Shown piece after piece: positions 1-5,446 of a stretch of DNA of 13,185 nucleotides. A program made the translations under genes and the position numbers. Below the pieces are notes generated by a model. The model was given only the letters and a program-made list of their open reading frames with translations, was not told where the DNA came from and searched no databases. How positions within the stretch are numbered: position 1 is the first letter of the stretch; the number at the start of each line of letters is the position of its first letter. The stretch is from Ruminococcaceae bacterium UBA1691 (GTDB taxonomy: Bacteria > Bacillota > Clostridia > Oscillospirales > Acutalibacteraceae): the NCBI GenBank assembly GCA_002320555.1, contig DCJV01000114.1, forward strand, positions 1-13,185, read 5' to 3'.

Positions 1-17
1 CACGCGTGTTTCTCTTG

Positions 18-52
18 CTTCATTCTCTTTGCATCGAGCAAAGAGAATGAAG
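18..52. repeat. Perfect 15-bp inverted repeat
   Basis: The arm CTTCATTCTCTTTGC at 18-32 is followed by a 5-base loop and its exact complement at 38-52. No T-run follows on either strand, so it is not a classical intrinsic terminator. It may be the 3' end structure of a transcript whose gene lies outside the window, or an operator. Nothing else was seen in bases 1-129 apart from a short CCTGAC/GTCAGG hairpin at 102-116. Confidence 0.5.
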
Positions 53-129
53 TCGCGCCAGCGAAACCTGCATCACAATGAAAATAATCAGACGGACTTC
101 CCCTGACGCTGTCAGGAGATCAGCCTGTC

Positions 130-166
130 AAAAAAAGACTTGACGGCTTACGCTCCACACGCCGTC
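130..166 (-). terminator. Intrinsic terminator of the bile salt hydrolase gene
   Basis: Read on the minus strand, GACGGC (166-161) pairs with GCCGTC (147-142), and a run of seven T (136-130) follows after a short spacer. It lies about 25 bases beyond the stop codon of the hydrolase gene, the position expected for its terminator. The stem is short and the spacer before the T-run is five bases, so strength is moderate. Confidence 0.55.
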
Positions 167-191
167 CGTGCGTCCTGCCTTTCGTTTATAA

Positions 192-1166
192 TTAGTTTTG
201 CATTTTTATTTGCTCGCCCTGAATCAGCGGATACCTGGTTAGCATAGTTCCGTTCAAATTTGCCCTGTGCATGTCCACCGCTGTAATCTGATGATTCTCA
301 TAGGTCGTATAGTAATAAATACCTTTGTCCGCATTGCAGCAGGACGTATAAATAGTAATTTCATATTTTCCGTCTCCCACATTGCAACATCCCCGCTGCT
401 GTTCAACAGAACCAAGGATATGGAAAAACTGGCTGACGCTCTCAGATTCTGAATCTCCGGAAACTGAGTTCATCTTTGTGAAAGTGGCCCTGACAAAACG
501 CGATTGGGAAGATAGATCTCCCGGCAGCCCCAATGCGCCCATACCGCGGCTATAGGTGTGGAAAGTGAGCTTGTCTGAGAAATGATTCTCCGGTGACTTT
601 GTAGACAAATTCATATAGTTATTGAGCTGAAAGAGCTGTTCAGCAAAGGGCGGATTGTTGGTGAGTACGCCCATGGGATTGTCATATACCTTCATACCTT
701 CCTTTACCGATTCCACCGTAATTGATTCGTTACGGTCGGAAATCAGCCAATGAAGTTCGGCAAGCGGAAATTTATCATTGAACGGTATCTGGACAAGATT
801 GATTCGCACCAGTAATTTTCTCACTTCTTTCACTGAAGCACACTGCCCCAAAATCCACGGAATGAATTCAAACAAAGCCACGTTGTCCATCCCTCGTGCT
901 TCCTCTTTGTAATCTGCGTTGCCCACGAAATTTAAGCCCGCCATGCCGAGCCCCTTTTCATTGACCGCCTCATAATACAGCGGATAGTTCTCTGCAACAT
1001 GTGCCATGCCAATCATTGCATAATGGTTCTCCATAATCCCCATTTTGCGAAAACGGAATGGATACTTGCGAGGCGTTACCGTAACCTCGTCGCCATAGGA
1101 AAACTCATAGTCCAGCGTACGGCCGAAATAAAAATCTTTTGTTTTATAAGTTGCTGCTGTACACAT
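192..1166 (-). CDS. bsh: Bile salt hydrolase (choloylglycine hydrolase family)
   Basis: This 324-residue protein belongs to the choloylglycine hydrolase / penicillin V acylase branch of N-terminal nucleophile hydrolases, which cleave the amide bond of glycine- or taurine-conjugated bile acids in the cytoplasm. Cys2 directly after the start Met is the nucleophile, which fixes the start codon. Arg16 and Asp19 (in GRTLDY), Asn79 (GLNF), Asn170/171 (LTNNP) and Arg223/226 in GLPGDLSSQSRF (213-224) match the family's active-site positions, and the length is typical. A GAGGTGA binding site (1180-1174) stands 7 bases before ATG. No signal peptide is present. I favour bile salt hydrolase over penicillin V acylase because of the GLPGD..S.SRF block and Asn79 context, but substrate choice is inference. 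The gene is AT-richer than the right side of the window and is monocistronic, with a terminator after it. No convincing promoter was found upstream. Confidence 0.93.
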   Translation of the reverse strand: MCTAATYKTKDFYFGRTLDYEFSYGDEVTVTPRKYPFRFRKMGIMENHYAMIGMAHVAENYPLYYEAVNEKGLGMAGLNFVGNADYKEEARGMDNVALFEFIPWILGQCASVKEVRKLLVRINLVQIPFNDKFPLAELHWLISDRNESITVESVKEGMKVYDNPMGVLTNNPPFAEQLFQLNNYMNLSTKSPENHFSDKLTFHTYSRGMGALGLPGDLSSQSRFVRATFTKMNSVSGDSESESVSQFFHILGSVEQQRGCCNVGDGKYEITIYTSCCNADKGIYYYTTYENHQITAVDMHRANLNGTMLTRYPLIQGEQIKMQN

Positions 1167-1268
1167 AACACGATCACCTCAGATTCTAATTTTTTACCAT
1201 AACTCGAACTGCCTTTTCTTTAATGATTAACAAGTTCAACATCGTATTTAGGGCTTCTATTATCGTTT

Positions 1269-1395
1269 TTATATGTTTGTTGCTATTGCTAAATACCACG
1301 AACCTTGATCATCCATACCATCGAGTGAAAAACCTACTGTTATATTGCCATCGCCAGACTTGAAATATTCCAGAGAACTGTGCTTACAATTTCCT
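1269..1395 (-). pseudogene. C-terminal fragment of an unrecognised protein
   Basis: Directly after the acetyltransferase stop, another minus-strand frame stays open for about 40 codons and ends at TAA (1271-1269). Its residues (for example SLEYFKSGDGNITVGFSLDG) look like genuine protein rather than random translation, but no start codon or ribosome binding site precedes it. I read it as the surviving tail of a gene cut off by insertion or deletion. I do not recognise the family. The rest of the 1167-1383 gap holds only the binding site of the hydrolase gene. Confidence 0.3.
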
Positions 1396-1887
1396 ACTAT
1401 AAACCTCTAACTCATAAGGTTTGCCAGTTCGCAAATCTGTTTTCTGCCTTGAGTAACGGTAAGAGAAACCGCAAGATATAGCCAAGGCTTTTGAGGCCAC
1501 ATTCACTGCCTGTGTTGAATAAAAGAATTCCTTCCCTCCCAAAGAAACGCAATATTCAAGTAACAGTTGCAGAATTTGTTTTCCATAACCTTTTCTAACG
1601 TACATAGGGCCAAGTGCAATGCTCGCATCTTGAAAAATGTGTGGCGCTATTTCCTCAACCCCAGCAAACCCAATGGCTTCACCACTCTTTTTTTCGTATA
1701 CCAAATATGTATCATGAATTTTCTGGTAAGCAATTGTTTTTTGCATTCGTTCTTTGGCCGCTTCTTCACTCTCTGTTATTTGCCATTGCATATATCGGGC
1801 TGTTTCTGGCCTTGACCAGACATTGTGATATATCGATTCCCAATCTTTAAATTTTGCTTTAGCAAGCATGATATCTTTTGTTTCCAC
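1384..1887 (-). CDS. GNAT family N-acetyltransferase (RimJ/RimL-like)
   Basis: The product, 167 residues from the chosen start, resembles acetyltransferases of the RimJ/RimL-like branch of the GNAT superfamily, which move acetyl from acetyl-CoA to an amine. The acetyl-CoA loop is visible as VRKGYGKQIL around residues 97-106 (R-x-G-x-G), preceded by the beta-strand block GEAIGFAGVEEI and followed by the usual ...ASKALAISCGF block near the C-terminus. An ATG at 1974 would add 29 residues, but I chose GTG at 1887 because GGAGG stands 5 bases before it, the added stretch is unlike the family, and a good promoter lies inside that stretch. The substrate cannot be told; related proteins include ribosomal-protein and antibiotic acetyltransferases. 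Base composition is AT-rich like its neighbours. Confidence 0.85.
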   Translation of the reverse strand: METKDIMLAKAKFKDWESIYHNVWSRPETARYMQWQITESEEAAKERMQKTIAYQKIHDTYLVYEKKSGEAIGFAGVEEIAPHIFQDASIALGPMYVRKGYGKQILQLLLEYCVSLGGKEFFYSTQAVNVASKALAISCGFSYRYSRQKTDLRTGKPYELEVYSRKL

Positions 1888-1960
1888 AATAGCCTCCAGA
1901 TGGCCGCTTTCCGTATGCCGCCTTATTCGCCATGCCCCAACATACTCTCCATAATCATAA

Positions 1961-1989
1961 ATTATAACACTCATTCATGCTCTAGTCAT
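1961..1989 (-). promoter_or_regulatory. Extended -10 promoter of the acetyltransferase gene
   Basis: Minus strand: a perfect TATAAT (1966-1961) carries the extended -10 element TGT just upstream, with ATGACT (1989-1984; 4 of 6 to consensus) 17 bases before it. Transcription would start near 1954, inside the longer open frame, giving a leader of about 65 bases before the GTG at 1887. Confidence 0.6.
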
Positions 1990-2010
1990 CTTTTTTTACT
2001 TTCGCAAAGA

Positions 2011-2136
2011 TCGCAGTGGTAACAAGAGGAAACAGCGCCGCTCGGCATCCACAAAGCCACGTTTGCCGCATTCTCGGCCTCGGCTAGCAGCCTTCGCCCT
2101 GTGGCCTTGCAAACCTGCCCCTATTCACCTATGCTA
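2011..2136 (-). repeat. Dispersed intergenic element, copy on minus strand (diverged)
   Basis: On the minus strand, TAGCATAGGTGAATAGGGG begins at 2136 and matches the starts of the elements at 4994 and 5512 (about 18 of 23 positions with the first). The far end, GCCGAGCGGCGCTGTTTCC...TTACCACTGCGA (2011-2047), resembles the far end of the 5512 copy (TGCCGGGCGCGCT...TTACCGATGCTA). I infer one family of intergenic elements with internal length variation. It fills most of the gene-free stretch 1975-2318, where I see no coding sequence. Confidence 0.4.
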
Positions 2137-2241
2137 ATAATTTTAGATTCCATAACGGGCTCCAAATGGTGTACGATAGTCCCTGTAAGAGTGTGGCCTT
2201 ACATGGTTGTACCAAACATAGGAAAATAAAAATTGAACAGA

Positions 2242-2270
2242 TTGACATTCAAAAAAAACAGGAGTACACT
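2242..2270 (+). promoter_or_regulatory. Promoter of the DUF6506-like gene
   Basis: A perfect TTGACA (2242-2247) is followed after 17 bases by TACACT (2265-2270, 4 of 6 to consensus). It lies about 50 bases before the start codon of the next gene on the same strand. Confidence 0.6.
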
Positions 2271-2318
2271 ATTAAAAAATTCTAGCATCAGGAATCATGC
2301 AACAAGGAGGACTTAGAG

Positions 2319-2624
2319 ATGAAGGTAAACGCAGCATTTATATTTGTAGCACCAGAAGTTGACTATAAGATACATAGAACCGTTATAGATACACCAGCAG
2401 TTAGCTTAACAGTTGTTGGCGTTAAAAACTATGATGAAGCTGAAATGATTGCTCAAGAACTGGTTGAACAGGGAGTAAAAGCGATTGAATTATGTGCCGG
2501 TTTCGGGAATGAGGGCATAGCGCGTGTTAGTAAGGCAGTGAAGGGAAAAGCAAGTGTTGGAGCAGTAAAATTCGACCATCATCCTGGCTTCGATTTTAAA
2601 AGCGGGGATGAATTATTTCAATAA
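2319..2624 (+). CDS. Small DUF6506-like protein
   Basis: A 101-residue soluble protein without signal peptide or membrane segment. The pattern AFIFVAPEVD at the start, VVGVKNYDEAEMIAQELVEQGV in the middle and IELCAGFGNEGIARVSKAV after it is the alternating strand-helix pattern I associate with the DUF6506 family, from memory and without a database check; usual length there is about 100 residues. Function is unknown. An AAGGAGG binding site (2304-2310) stands 8 bases before the ATG, a promoter precedes it and a terminator follows, so it is a single-gene transcript. The C-terminal KFDHHPGFDFKSG contains two adjacent His that might bind a metal, but nothing shows this. AT-rich codon use matches the surrounding accessory DNA. 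Confidence 0.75.
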   Translation: MKVNAAFIFVAPEVDYKIHRTVIDTPAVSLTVVGVKNYDEAEMIAQELVEQGVKAIELCAGFGNEGIARVSKAVKGKASVGAVKFDHHPGFDFKSGDELFQ

Positions 2625-2710
2625 GCTGATTCGAGCATATCTGGACTTTTACAATATCCAGTTTGTCACCGATATCTTAACTGAATATTCCATATCCCAT
2701 ATCACATGGG

Positions 2711-2742
2711 GCAGTTAGTCTATAGGATTGACTGCTTTTTGT
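2711..2742 (+). terminator. Intrinsic terminator after the DUF6506-like gene
   Basis: GCAGTTAGTC (2711-2720) pairs with GATTGACTGC (2726-2735) across a 5-base loop, with two G-U pairs, and is followed by TTTTTGTT. It ends the transcript of the preceding gene, 87 bases past its stop. Confidence 0.8.
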
Positions 2743-2745
2743 TAC

Positions 2746-2952
2746 CTAGAAAGGAGGAACTAGGGCCCTTTTACAAATACAGAAGAAACGGATAAGAGCC
2801 AGCGGTAAAACGCTCATGTACGCTTCTGTGCTGGCAAGTAAGTTGCGGTCATTTTCGAAAAAGATCCATAGGAAGAAAATAAAGAAAAAATTAGCTACAT
2901 AAACGGCATAATAGATAGATATATTCGAATGATGTTGAACTTTATTATATAT
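2746..2952 (-). pseudogene. Remnant of a membrane protein gene
   Basis: A minus-strand frame stays open from 2952 to a TAG at 2748-2746 without any standard start codon near its beginning. It reads as one strongly hydrophobic segment (ISIYYAVYVANFFFIFFLWI), then the polar FFENDRNLLASTEAYMS and a second hydrophobic stretch, VLPLALIRFFCIC, before the end. This is the look of a piece of an integral membrane protein, with its front part missing. It fills the gene-free stretch between the terminator at 2742 and the promoter at 2959. I do not recognise the family, and a chance open frame in AT-rich DNA remains possible. Confidence 0.3.
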
Positions 2953-2958
2953 TTATTC

Positions 2959-2986
2959 TTGATTTTTTAAATATTTATGCTACAAT
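2959..2986 (+). promoter_or_regulatory. Promoter of the 21-residue peptide gene
   Basis: TTGATT (2959-2964), a 16-base spacer and TACAAT (2981-2986), with TGC immediately before the -10 box forming an extended -10 element. Transcription would begin near 2993, about 27 bases before the peptide's ATG. Confidence 0.7.
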
Positions 2987-3019
2987 AGAGACAAGCAGAG
3001 AGAGAGGAGGTGCCTTAAA

Positions 3020-3085
3020 ATGGCAGCTTGGCTTACGAAGGCTTTCTTACATATCGCAAAGCTGATCGTGAAGATTTTCATCTGA
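3020..3085 (+). CDS. 21-residue cationic amphipathic peptide
   Basis: A very short gene: MAAWLTKAFLH followed by IAKLIVKIFI, then TGA. It is supported by an AGGAGG site (3005-3010) nine bases before ATG, an extended -10 promoter at 2959-2986 and a strong terminator at 3102-3152, giving a transcript of roughly 160 bases that holds nothing else. Lys7, His11, Lys14 and Lys18 are spaced 4-3-4, so a helix would carry all charge on one face and Trp, Leu, Ile, Phe and Ala on the other. It has no acidic residue, no cysteine and no signal peptide. Such peptides include type I toxins (TisB-like form), phenol-soluble modulins and leaderless bacteriocins; I recognise no named family, and the match is of form only. 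An antisense RNA, expected for a type I toxin, was not identified. The gene sits in AT-rich accessory DNA beside a broken gene. Confidence 0.6.
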   Translation: MAAWLTKAFLHIAKLIVKIFI

Positions 3086-3101
3086 TGAGGTTTTCGAGAG
3101 C

Positions 3102-3152
3102 AAAAAAGGATTGTTGCAAATTGGAGGTTCCCATTTGCAACAATCCTTTTTT
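3102..3152 (+). terminator. Strong intrinsic terminator of the peptide gene (bidirectional)
   Basis: A perfect 14-bp stem (3108-3121 with 3133-3146) is lengthened by six A facing six T (3102-3107 with 3147-3152), with an 11-base loop. The T-run on the plus strand ends the peptide transcript 17 bases after its stop region; the A-run makes it usable from the minus strand too. The loop contains GGAGGT, the same hexamer as the peptide's ribosome binding site. Confidence 0.9.
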
Positions 3153-3169
3153 ATGCCTAAAAAGAAAGT

Positions 3170-3199
3170 AGCCGCCCAACCCTCACAAAGTGAGCGGCT
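3170..3199 (-). terminator. Probable terminator of hsp20
   Basis: AGCCGC (3170-3175) pairs with GCGGCT (3194-3199); on the minus strand the hairpin is followed by ACTTTCTTTTTA. It lies about 150 bases past the hsp20 stop. A weaker CCCC/GGGG hairpin with a T-rich loop lies closer (about 3303-3317). Which of them ends hsp20 mRNA is uncertain. Confidence 0.4.
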
Positions 3200-3349
3200 C
3201 TTTCGTAAAAAGCTTGCGCGGATGGGGGCGAACCGTCTATGCGGTAGCGCCACATCCTTCTGCCTTTCTTTTATCGTTCCTGTTTCTATTTGTTAGCAGA
3301 AACCCCAGAAAAAGGGGAAATGCGTTTCTACGCGGCTCCCTGTTGCGTT

Positions 3350-3775
3350 TTACTGGATTTCAATCTTCTTGACTTCGGGCTTGATCTCCGGCGCTTTCGG
3401 CAGCTCCAGCTTCAGCACGCCGTTTTCATACCCGGCTTTGATTGCATCCACGTCGATGCCGGTCACGTCAAAGCGGCGTTCATACGCGCCGTAATAGCGC
3501 TCCTGGCGGACATAGGCTTTCTTTTCGTCCTTTTCTTCCTTGTCCTCCTTGTGCTCGGCGCGGATCGTCAAGTAATTGTCATCGAGGTCGATATGGATAT
3601 CTCCCTTGGCAAAGCCCGGCAACTCGGCTTCCAAAACGTATTTGTCGCCTTTGTCCTGAATATCGGTGCGGAAGCTTGCAAGCGAGCGGTTCATGCCTTT
3701 GAAGAACTCTTTTTCAAAATTGTCAAAGGAATCCAGCAAACTTCTTTCATAACCAAAAGGCATCAGATCAAACAT
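3350..3775 (-). CDS. hsp20: Small heat shock protein, Hsp20/alpha-crystallin family
   Basis: A 141-residue cytoplasmic holdase chaperone that binds unfolding proteins without ATP and keeps them refoldable. The alpha-crystallin domain runs from about residue 37 to 127, opening with DKYVLEAELPGF and closing with the family signature NGVLKLELPK (118-127). The C-terminal IEI (138-140) is the I-x-I motif that docks into neighbouring subunits during oligomer assembly. An AGGAGGT site (3789-3783) stands 7 bases before ATG. A perfect CIRCE operator lies about 185 bases upstream, pointing to repression by HrcA. The charged stretch EHKEDKEEKDEKKAYVRQERYY is the usual variable loop of the domain. Length is normal for clostridial Hsp18-type proteins. 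Confidence 0.95.
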   Translation of the reverse strand: MFDLMPFGYERSLLDSFDNFEKEFFKGMNRSLASFRTDIQDKGDKYVLEAELPGFAKGDIHIDLDDNYLTIRAEHKEDKEEKDEKKAYVRQERYYGAYERRFDVTGIDVDAIKAGYENGVLKLELPKAPEIKPEVKKIEIQ

Positions 3776-3903
3776 AAAGCATACCTCCTAAAAGATTTCA
3801 TTTAATTGTGCGTTTTGCTTCGAAGAGACTTGCTGCTAAAACATGGCGACCGTCTTCCTTCGTTGATATTGTCTTGTCTCTTGTTCCCCTTGGAACAGTT
3901 TTT

Positions 3904-3931
3904 ATTGTACCCAGGGATTGTTAAAAAACAA
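3904..3931 (-). promoter_or_regulatory. Candidate promoter of hsp20
   Basis: Minus strand: TTGTTT (3931-3926), 16 bases, then TACAAT (3909-3904). The -10 box is good, the -35 box weak. An alternative start point nearer the CIRCE operator (TTGAAA at about 3999-3994 with a poor -10 box inside the operator) cannot be excluded and would better explain HrcA control. Confidence 0.35.
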
Positions 3932-3959
3932 TACATGAGGTGTGAACAGAGTGTAAATA

Positions 3960-3986
3960 TTAGCACTCTCAATAGGTGAGTGCTAA
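3960..3986. promoter_or_regulatory. CIRCE operator (HrcA binding site)
   Basis: TTAGCACTC, nine bases, GAGTGCTAA: an exact match to the CIRCE consensus, the operator of the heat-shock repressor HrcA. The only intact neighbouring gene it could serve is hsp20 on the minus strand; on the plus strand a terminator at 4076-4118 intervenes before any gene. No groES, groEL, dnaK or hrcA is in the window. Confidence 0.93.
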
Positions 3987-4075
3987 CAGAAACTTTCAAG
4001 GATACATTTTGAGCTTTGCAGAGAGCATGGTCTTGCGCAATCCCAGCTTACACAGGTGCCCCATCTGTTGGACTC

Positions 4076-4118
4076 AAAAACCGCTTTTGCCGCCGAATAG
4101 GGGCAAAAGTGGTTTTTT
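4076..4118. terminator. Strong bidirectional terminator
   Basis: A 13-bp stem with one G-U pair (4079-4091 with 4102-4114), extended by A-T pairs, followed on the plus strand by TTTTTTCTTTT and on the minus strand by TTTTTG. It separates the CIRCE/hsp20 region from the regulator gene. No gene on the plus strand lies between the CIRCE site and this hairpin. Its loop and right arm, CCGAATAGGGGCAAAAG, resemble the core of the dispersed element, perhaps by chance. Confidence 0.8.
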
Positions 4119-4149
4119 CTTTTCCCGCTCTGCTTTCCAACGACTTCCC

Positions 4150-4178
4150 TTGACAGAATGCCAAAATGATCCTATATT
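4150..4178 (+). promoter_or_regulatory. Promoter of the Crp/Fnr-family gene
   Basis: A perfect TTGACA (4150-4155), a 17-base spacer and TATATT (4173-4178). Transcription would start near 4185, about 58 bases before the ATG at 4243. Confidence 0.85.
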
Positions 4179-4242
4179 GAAGACAGAGACTGGATTGATC
4201 CGTCTGATATCCTGCTGTCCATCGGCAAAAGGAGACGAACTT

Positions 4243-4914
4243 ATGATCAATTACGCCGATTATTTTCCCTTCTGGAAGGACCTGACCGAACCGCAGCGCA
4301 CCACTCTGAACCATGCAATTACCCTTCGCCATGTCGCAAAGGGGACCATTCTGCATAATGGCTCCGAGGACTGTGTTGGCCTTTTCCTCGTTTTGCAGGG
4401 CCAGTTGCGTGCCTATATCGTCTCCGACGAGGGTCGGGAAATTACGCTGTACCGCCTGCTGGAGCGCGATATGTGCCTGTTTTCCGCCGCTTGCATGATG
4501 AACAGCATCCAGTTTGATATCACGATCTCAGCCGAGCGCAACAGCGAGGTTTTGCATATTCCGACGAAAGCGTATCAGGAGCTCATGCTTCAGTCTGCCC
4601 CGGTGGCAAACTATACGAATGAGTTGATGGCCTCTCGCTTTTCCGACGTGATGTGGCTGCTTGACCAAATTCTTTATAAGCGGCTCGACGCGCGCCTGGC
4701 GGCCTTTCTGCTTGAGGAGAGCGAGCTCGACGAAACGCGGGAATTGAAGCTTACGCACGAGGCGATCGCGCACCATCTCGGTAGCGCGCGGGAGGTCGTA
4801 ACGCGGATGCTCAAATATTTTCAGACAGAGGGCATCGTCGCGCTTTCACGCGGTGGCGTTGCGATTATGAATGAAGAAAAGCTCGCCCGTCTCGCACAGG
4901 GGAGCATCCGGTAG
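4243..4914 (+). CDS. Crp/Fnr-family transcriptional regulator
   Basis: A 223-residue one-component regulator. Residues about 10-120 form the cyclic-nucleotide-binding-type beta roll (GLFLVLQGQLRAYIVSDEGREITLYRL), followed by the long dimer helix (about 120-150) and a winged helix-turn-helix: LTHEAIAHHLGSAREVVTRML (170-190) with the wing EGIVALSRGGVAIMN. The frame is open further upstream, but ATG at 4243 is chosen because AAAGGAG lies 8 bases before it and the promoter is inside the extension. The Arg-x-Ser cAMP-contact block of E. coli Crp is not evident. Cysteines occur at 44, 78 and 84, not in the N-terminal cluster of classical Fnr, so an iron-sulfur sensor is not supported; the effector is unknown. 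A thioredoxin gene follows on the same strand, an arrangement that suggests redox or anaerobic control but does not prove it. Confidence 0.9.
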   Translation: MINYADYFPFWKDLTEPQRTTLNHAITLRHVAKGTILHNGSEDCVGLFLVLQGQLRAYIVSDEGREITLYRLLERDMCLFSAACMMNSIQFDITISAERNSEVLHIPTKAYQELMLQSAPVANYTNELMASRFSDVMWLLDQILYKRLDARLAAFLLEESELDETRELKLTHEAIAHHLGSAREVVTRMLKYFQTEGIVALSRGGVAIMNEEKLARLAQGSIR

Positions 4915-4947
4915 CAGCCCGCCTGAAAACGGCCTTTTTCCAATAAT

Positions 4948-4960
4948 GTGATATCGTCAC
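4948..4960. promoter_or_regulatory. Possible operator between regulator and thioredoxin genes
   Basis: GTGATATCGTCAC is a near-palindrome, GTGA and TCAC separated by five bases. Crp-type proteins usually bind TGTGA-N6-TCACA, so the one-base-shorter spacer makes this tentative. It lies about 150 bases before the thioredoxin start, in a 190-base gap where no convincing promoter could be assigned. Confidence 0.2.
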
Positions 4961-4993
4961 GGAAACAACAGGTATTTCAGCATATCCTAATGG

Positions 4994-5031
4994 TAGCATC
5001 GGCGAACAGGGGCAACAATTTACCGATGCTA
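4994..5031 (+). repeat. Dispersed intergenic element, short copy upstream of thioredoxin
   Basis: TAGCATCGG (4994-5002) and CCGATGCTA (5023-5031) form a perfect 9-bp stem closing a 20-base loop that holds GAACAGGGGCAACAA. The same loop core and the same end sequence TTACCGATGCTA recur downstream of the thioredoxin gene. As RNA it would form a stable hairpin in the thioredoxin leader. A second small hairpin, GGGC/GCCC (5037-5055), follows. Confidence 0.6.
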
Positions 5032-5105
5032 TAGACGGGCCAAAACAAAAGAGCCCGAAAGCGGCTGGCAGAAATCAGCGGCTTCAACCGAAAGGAGTTT
5101 TTAGA

Positions 5106-5417
5106 ATGTCTGTTTTTACGGTTACACAGGATAATTTCGAGCGTGAGGTTCTCTCCTCTGAAAAGCCCGTACTGATCGATTTCTGGGCGCCCTGGTGCGG
5201 CCCGTGCCGCATGCTTTCCCCGGTCGTTAACGAGCTGGCCGAGGAGCATAGCGGGGAGGTCTATGTTGGCAAGGTCAATATTGATGAGGAACCCGAGATT
5301 GCAAACAGCTTTGGCGTGATGAGCATCCCTACGCTTATGCTCTTCCGGGGTGGTAAGCCGGTTTCCTCCTCTGTGGGCGTCAAGCCGAAGTACGCGCTGG
5401 AGGCAATGCTAAAATAA
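5106..5417 (+). CDS. trxA: Thioredoxin
   Basis: A 103-residue cytoplasmic disulfide reductase of ordinary length. The redox centre WCGPC is at residues 30-34, with the buried Asp25 (IDFWAPW) before it and the cis-proline loop SIPT (Pro75) after it. It would be reduced by thioredoxin reductase, whose gene is not in the window, and pass electrons to ribonucleotide reductase, peroxiredoxins and others. AAAGGAG stands 8 bases before ATG. The gene follows the Crp/Fnr-family regulator by 190 bases and is flanked on both sides by copies of the dispersed intergenic element. No strong promoter was seen in front, so read-through from the regulator promoter is possible. Confidence 0.95.
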   Translation: MSVFTVTQDNFEREVLSSEKPVLIDFWAPWCGPCRMLSPVVNELAEEHSGEVYVGKVNIDEEPEIANSFGVMSIPTLMLFRGGKPVSSSVGVKPKYALEAMLK

Positions 5418-5446
5418 AAAACGCATCCGTTTTGGGACTACATGAC

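Noticed and set aside
3020..3152. Calling the 21-residue peptide a proven type I toxin-antitoxin system
   Set aside because: No antisense promoter or complementary RNA could be identified; only the general form of the peptide and its transcript supports the idea.
3290..3805. A 171-codon plus-strand frame over hsp20
   Set aside because: It mirrors hsp20, which has complete domain motifs and a ribosome binding site.
3976..4242. An 89-residue N-terminal extension of the Crp/Fnr-family protein
   Set aside because: A strong terminator (4076-4118) and a consensus promoter (4150-4178) lie inside it, and ATG 4243 has its own binding site.
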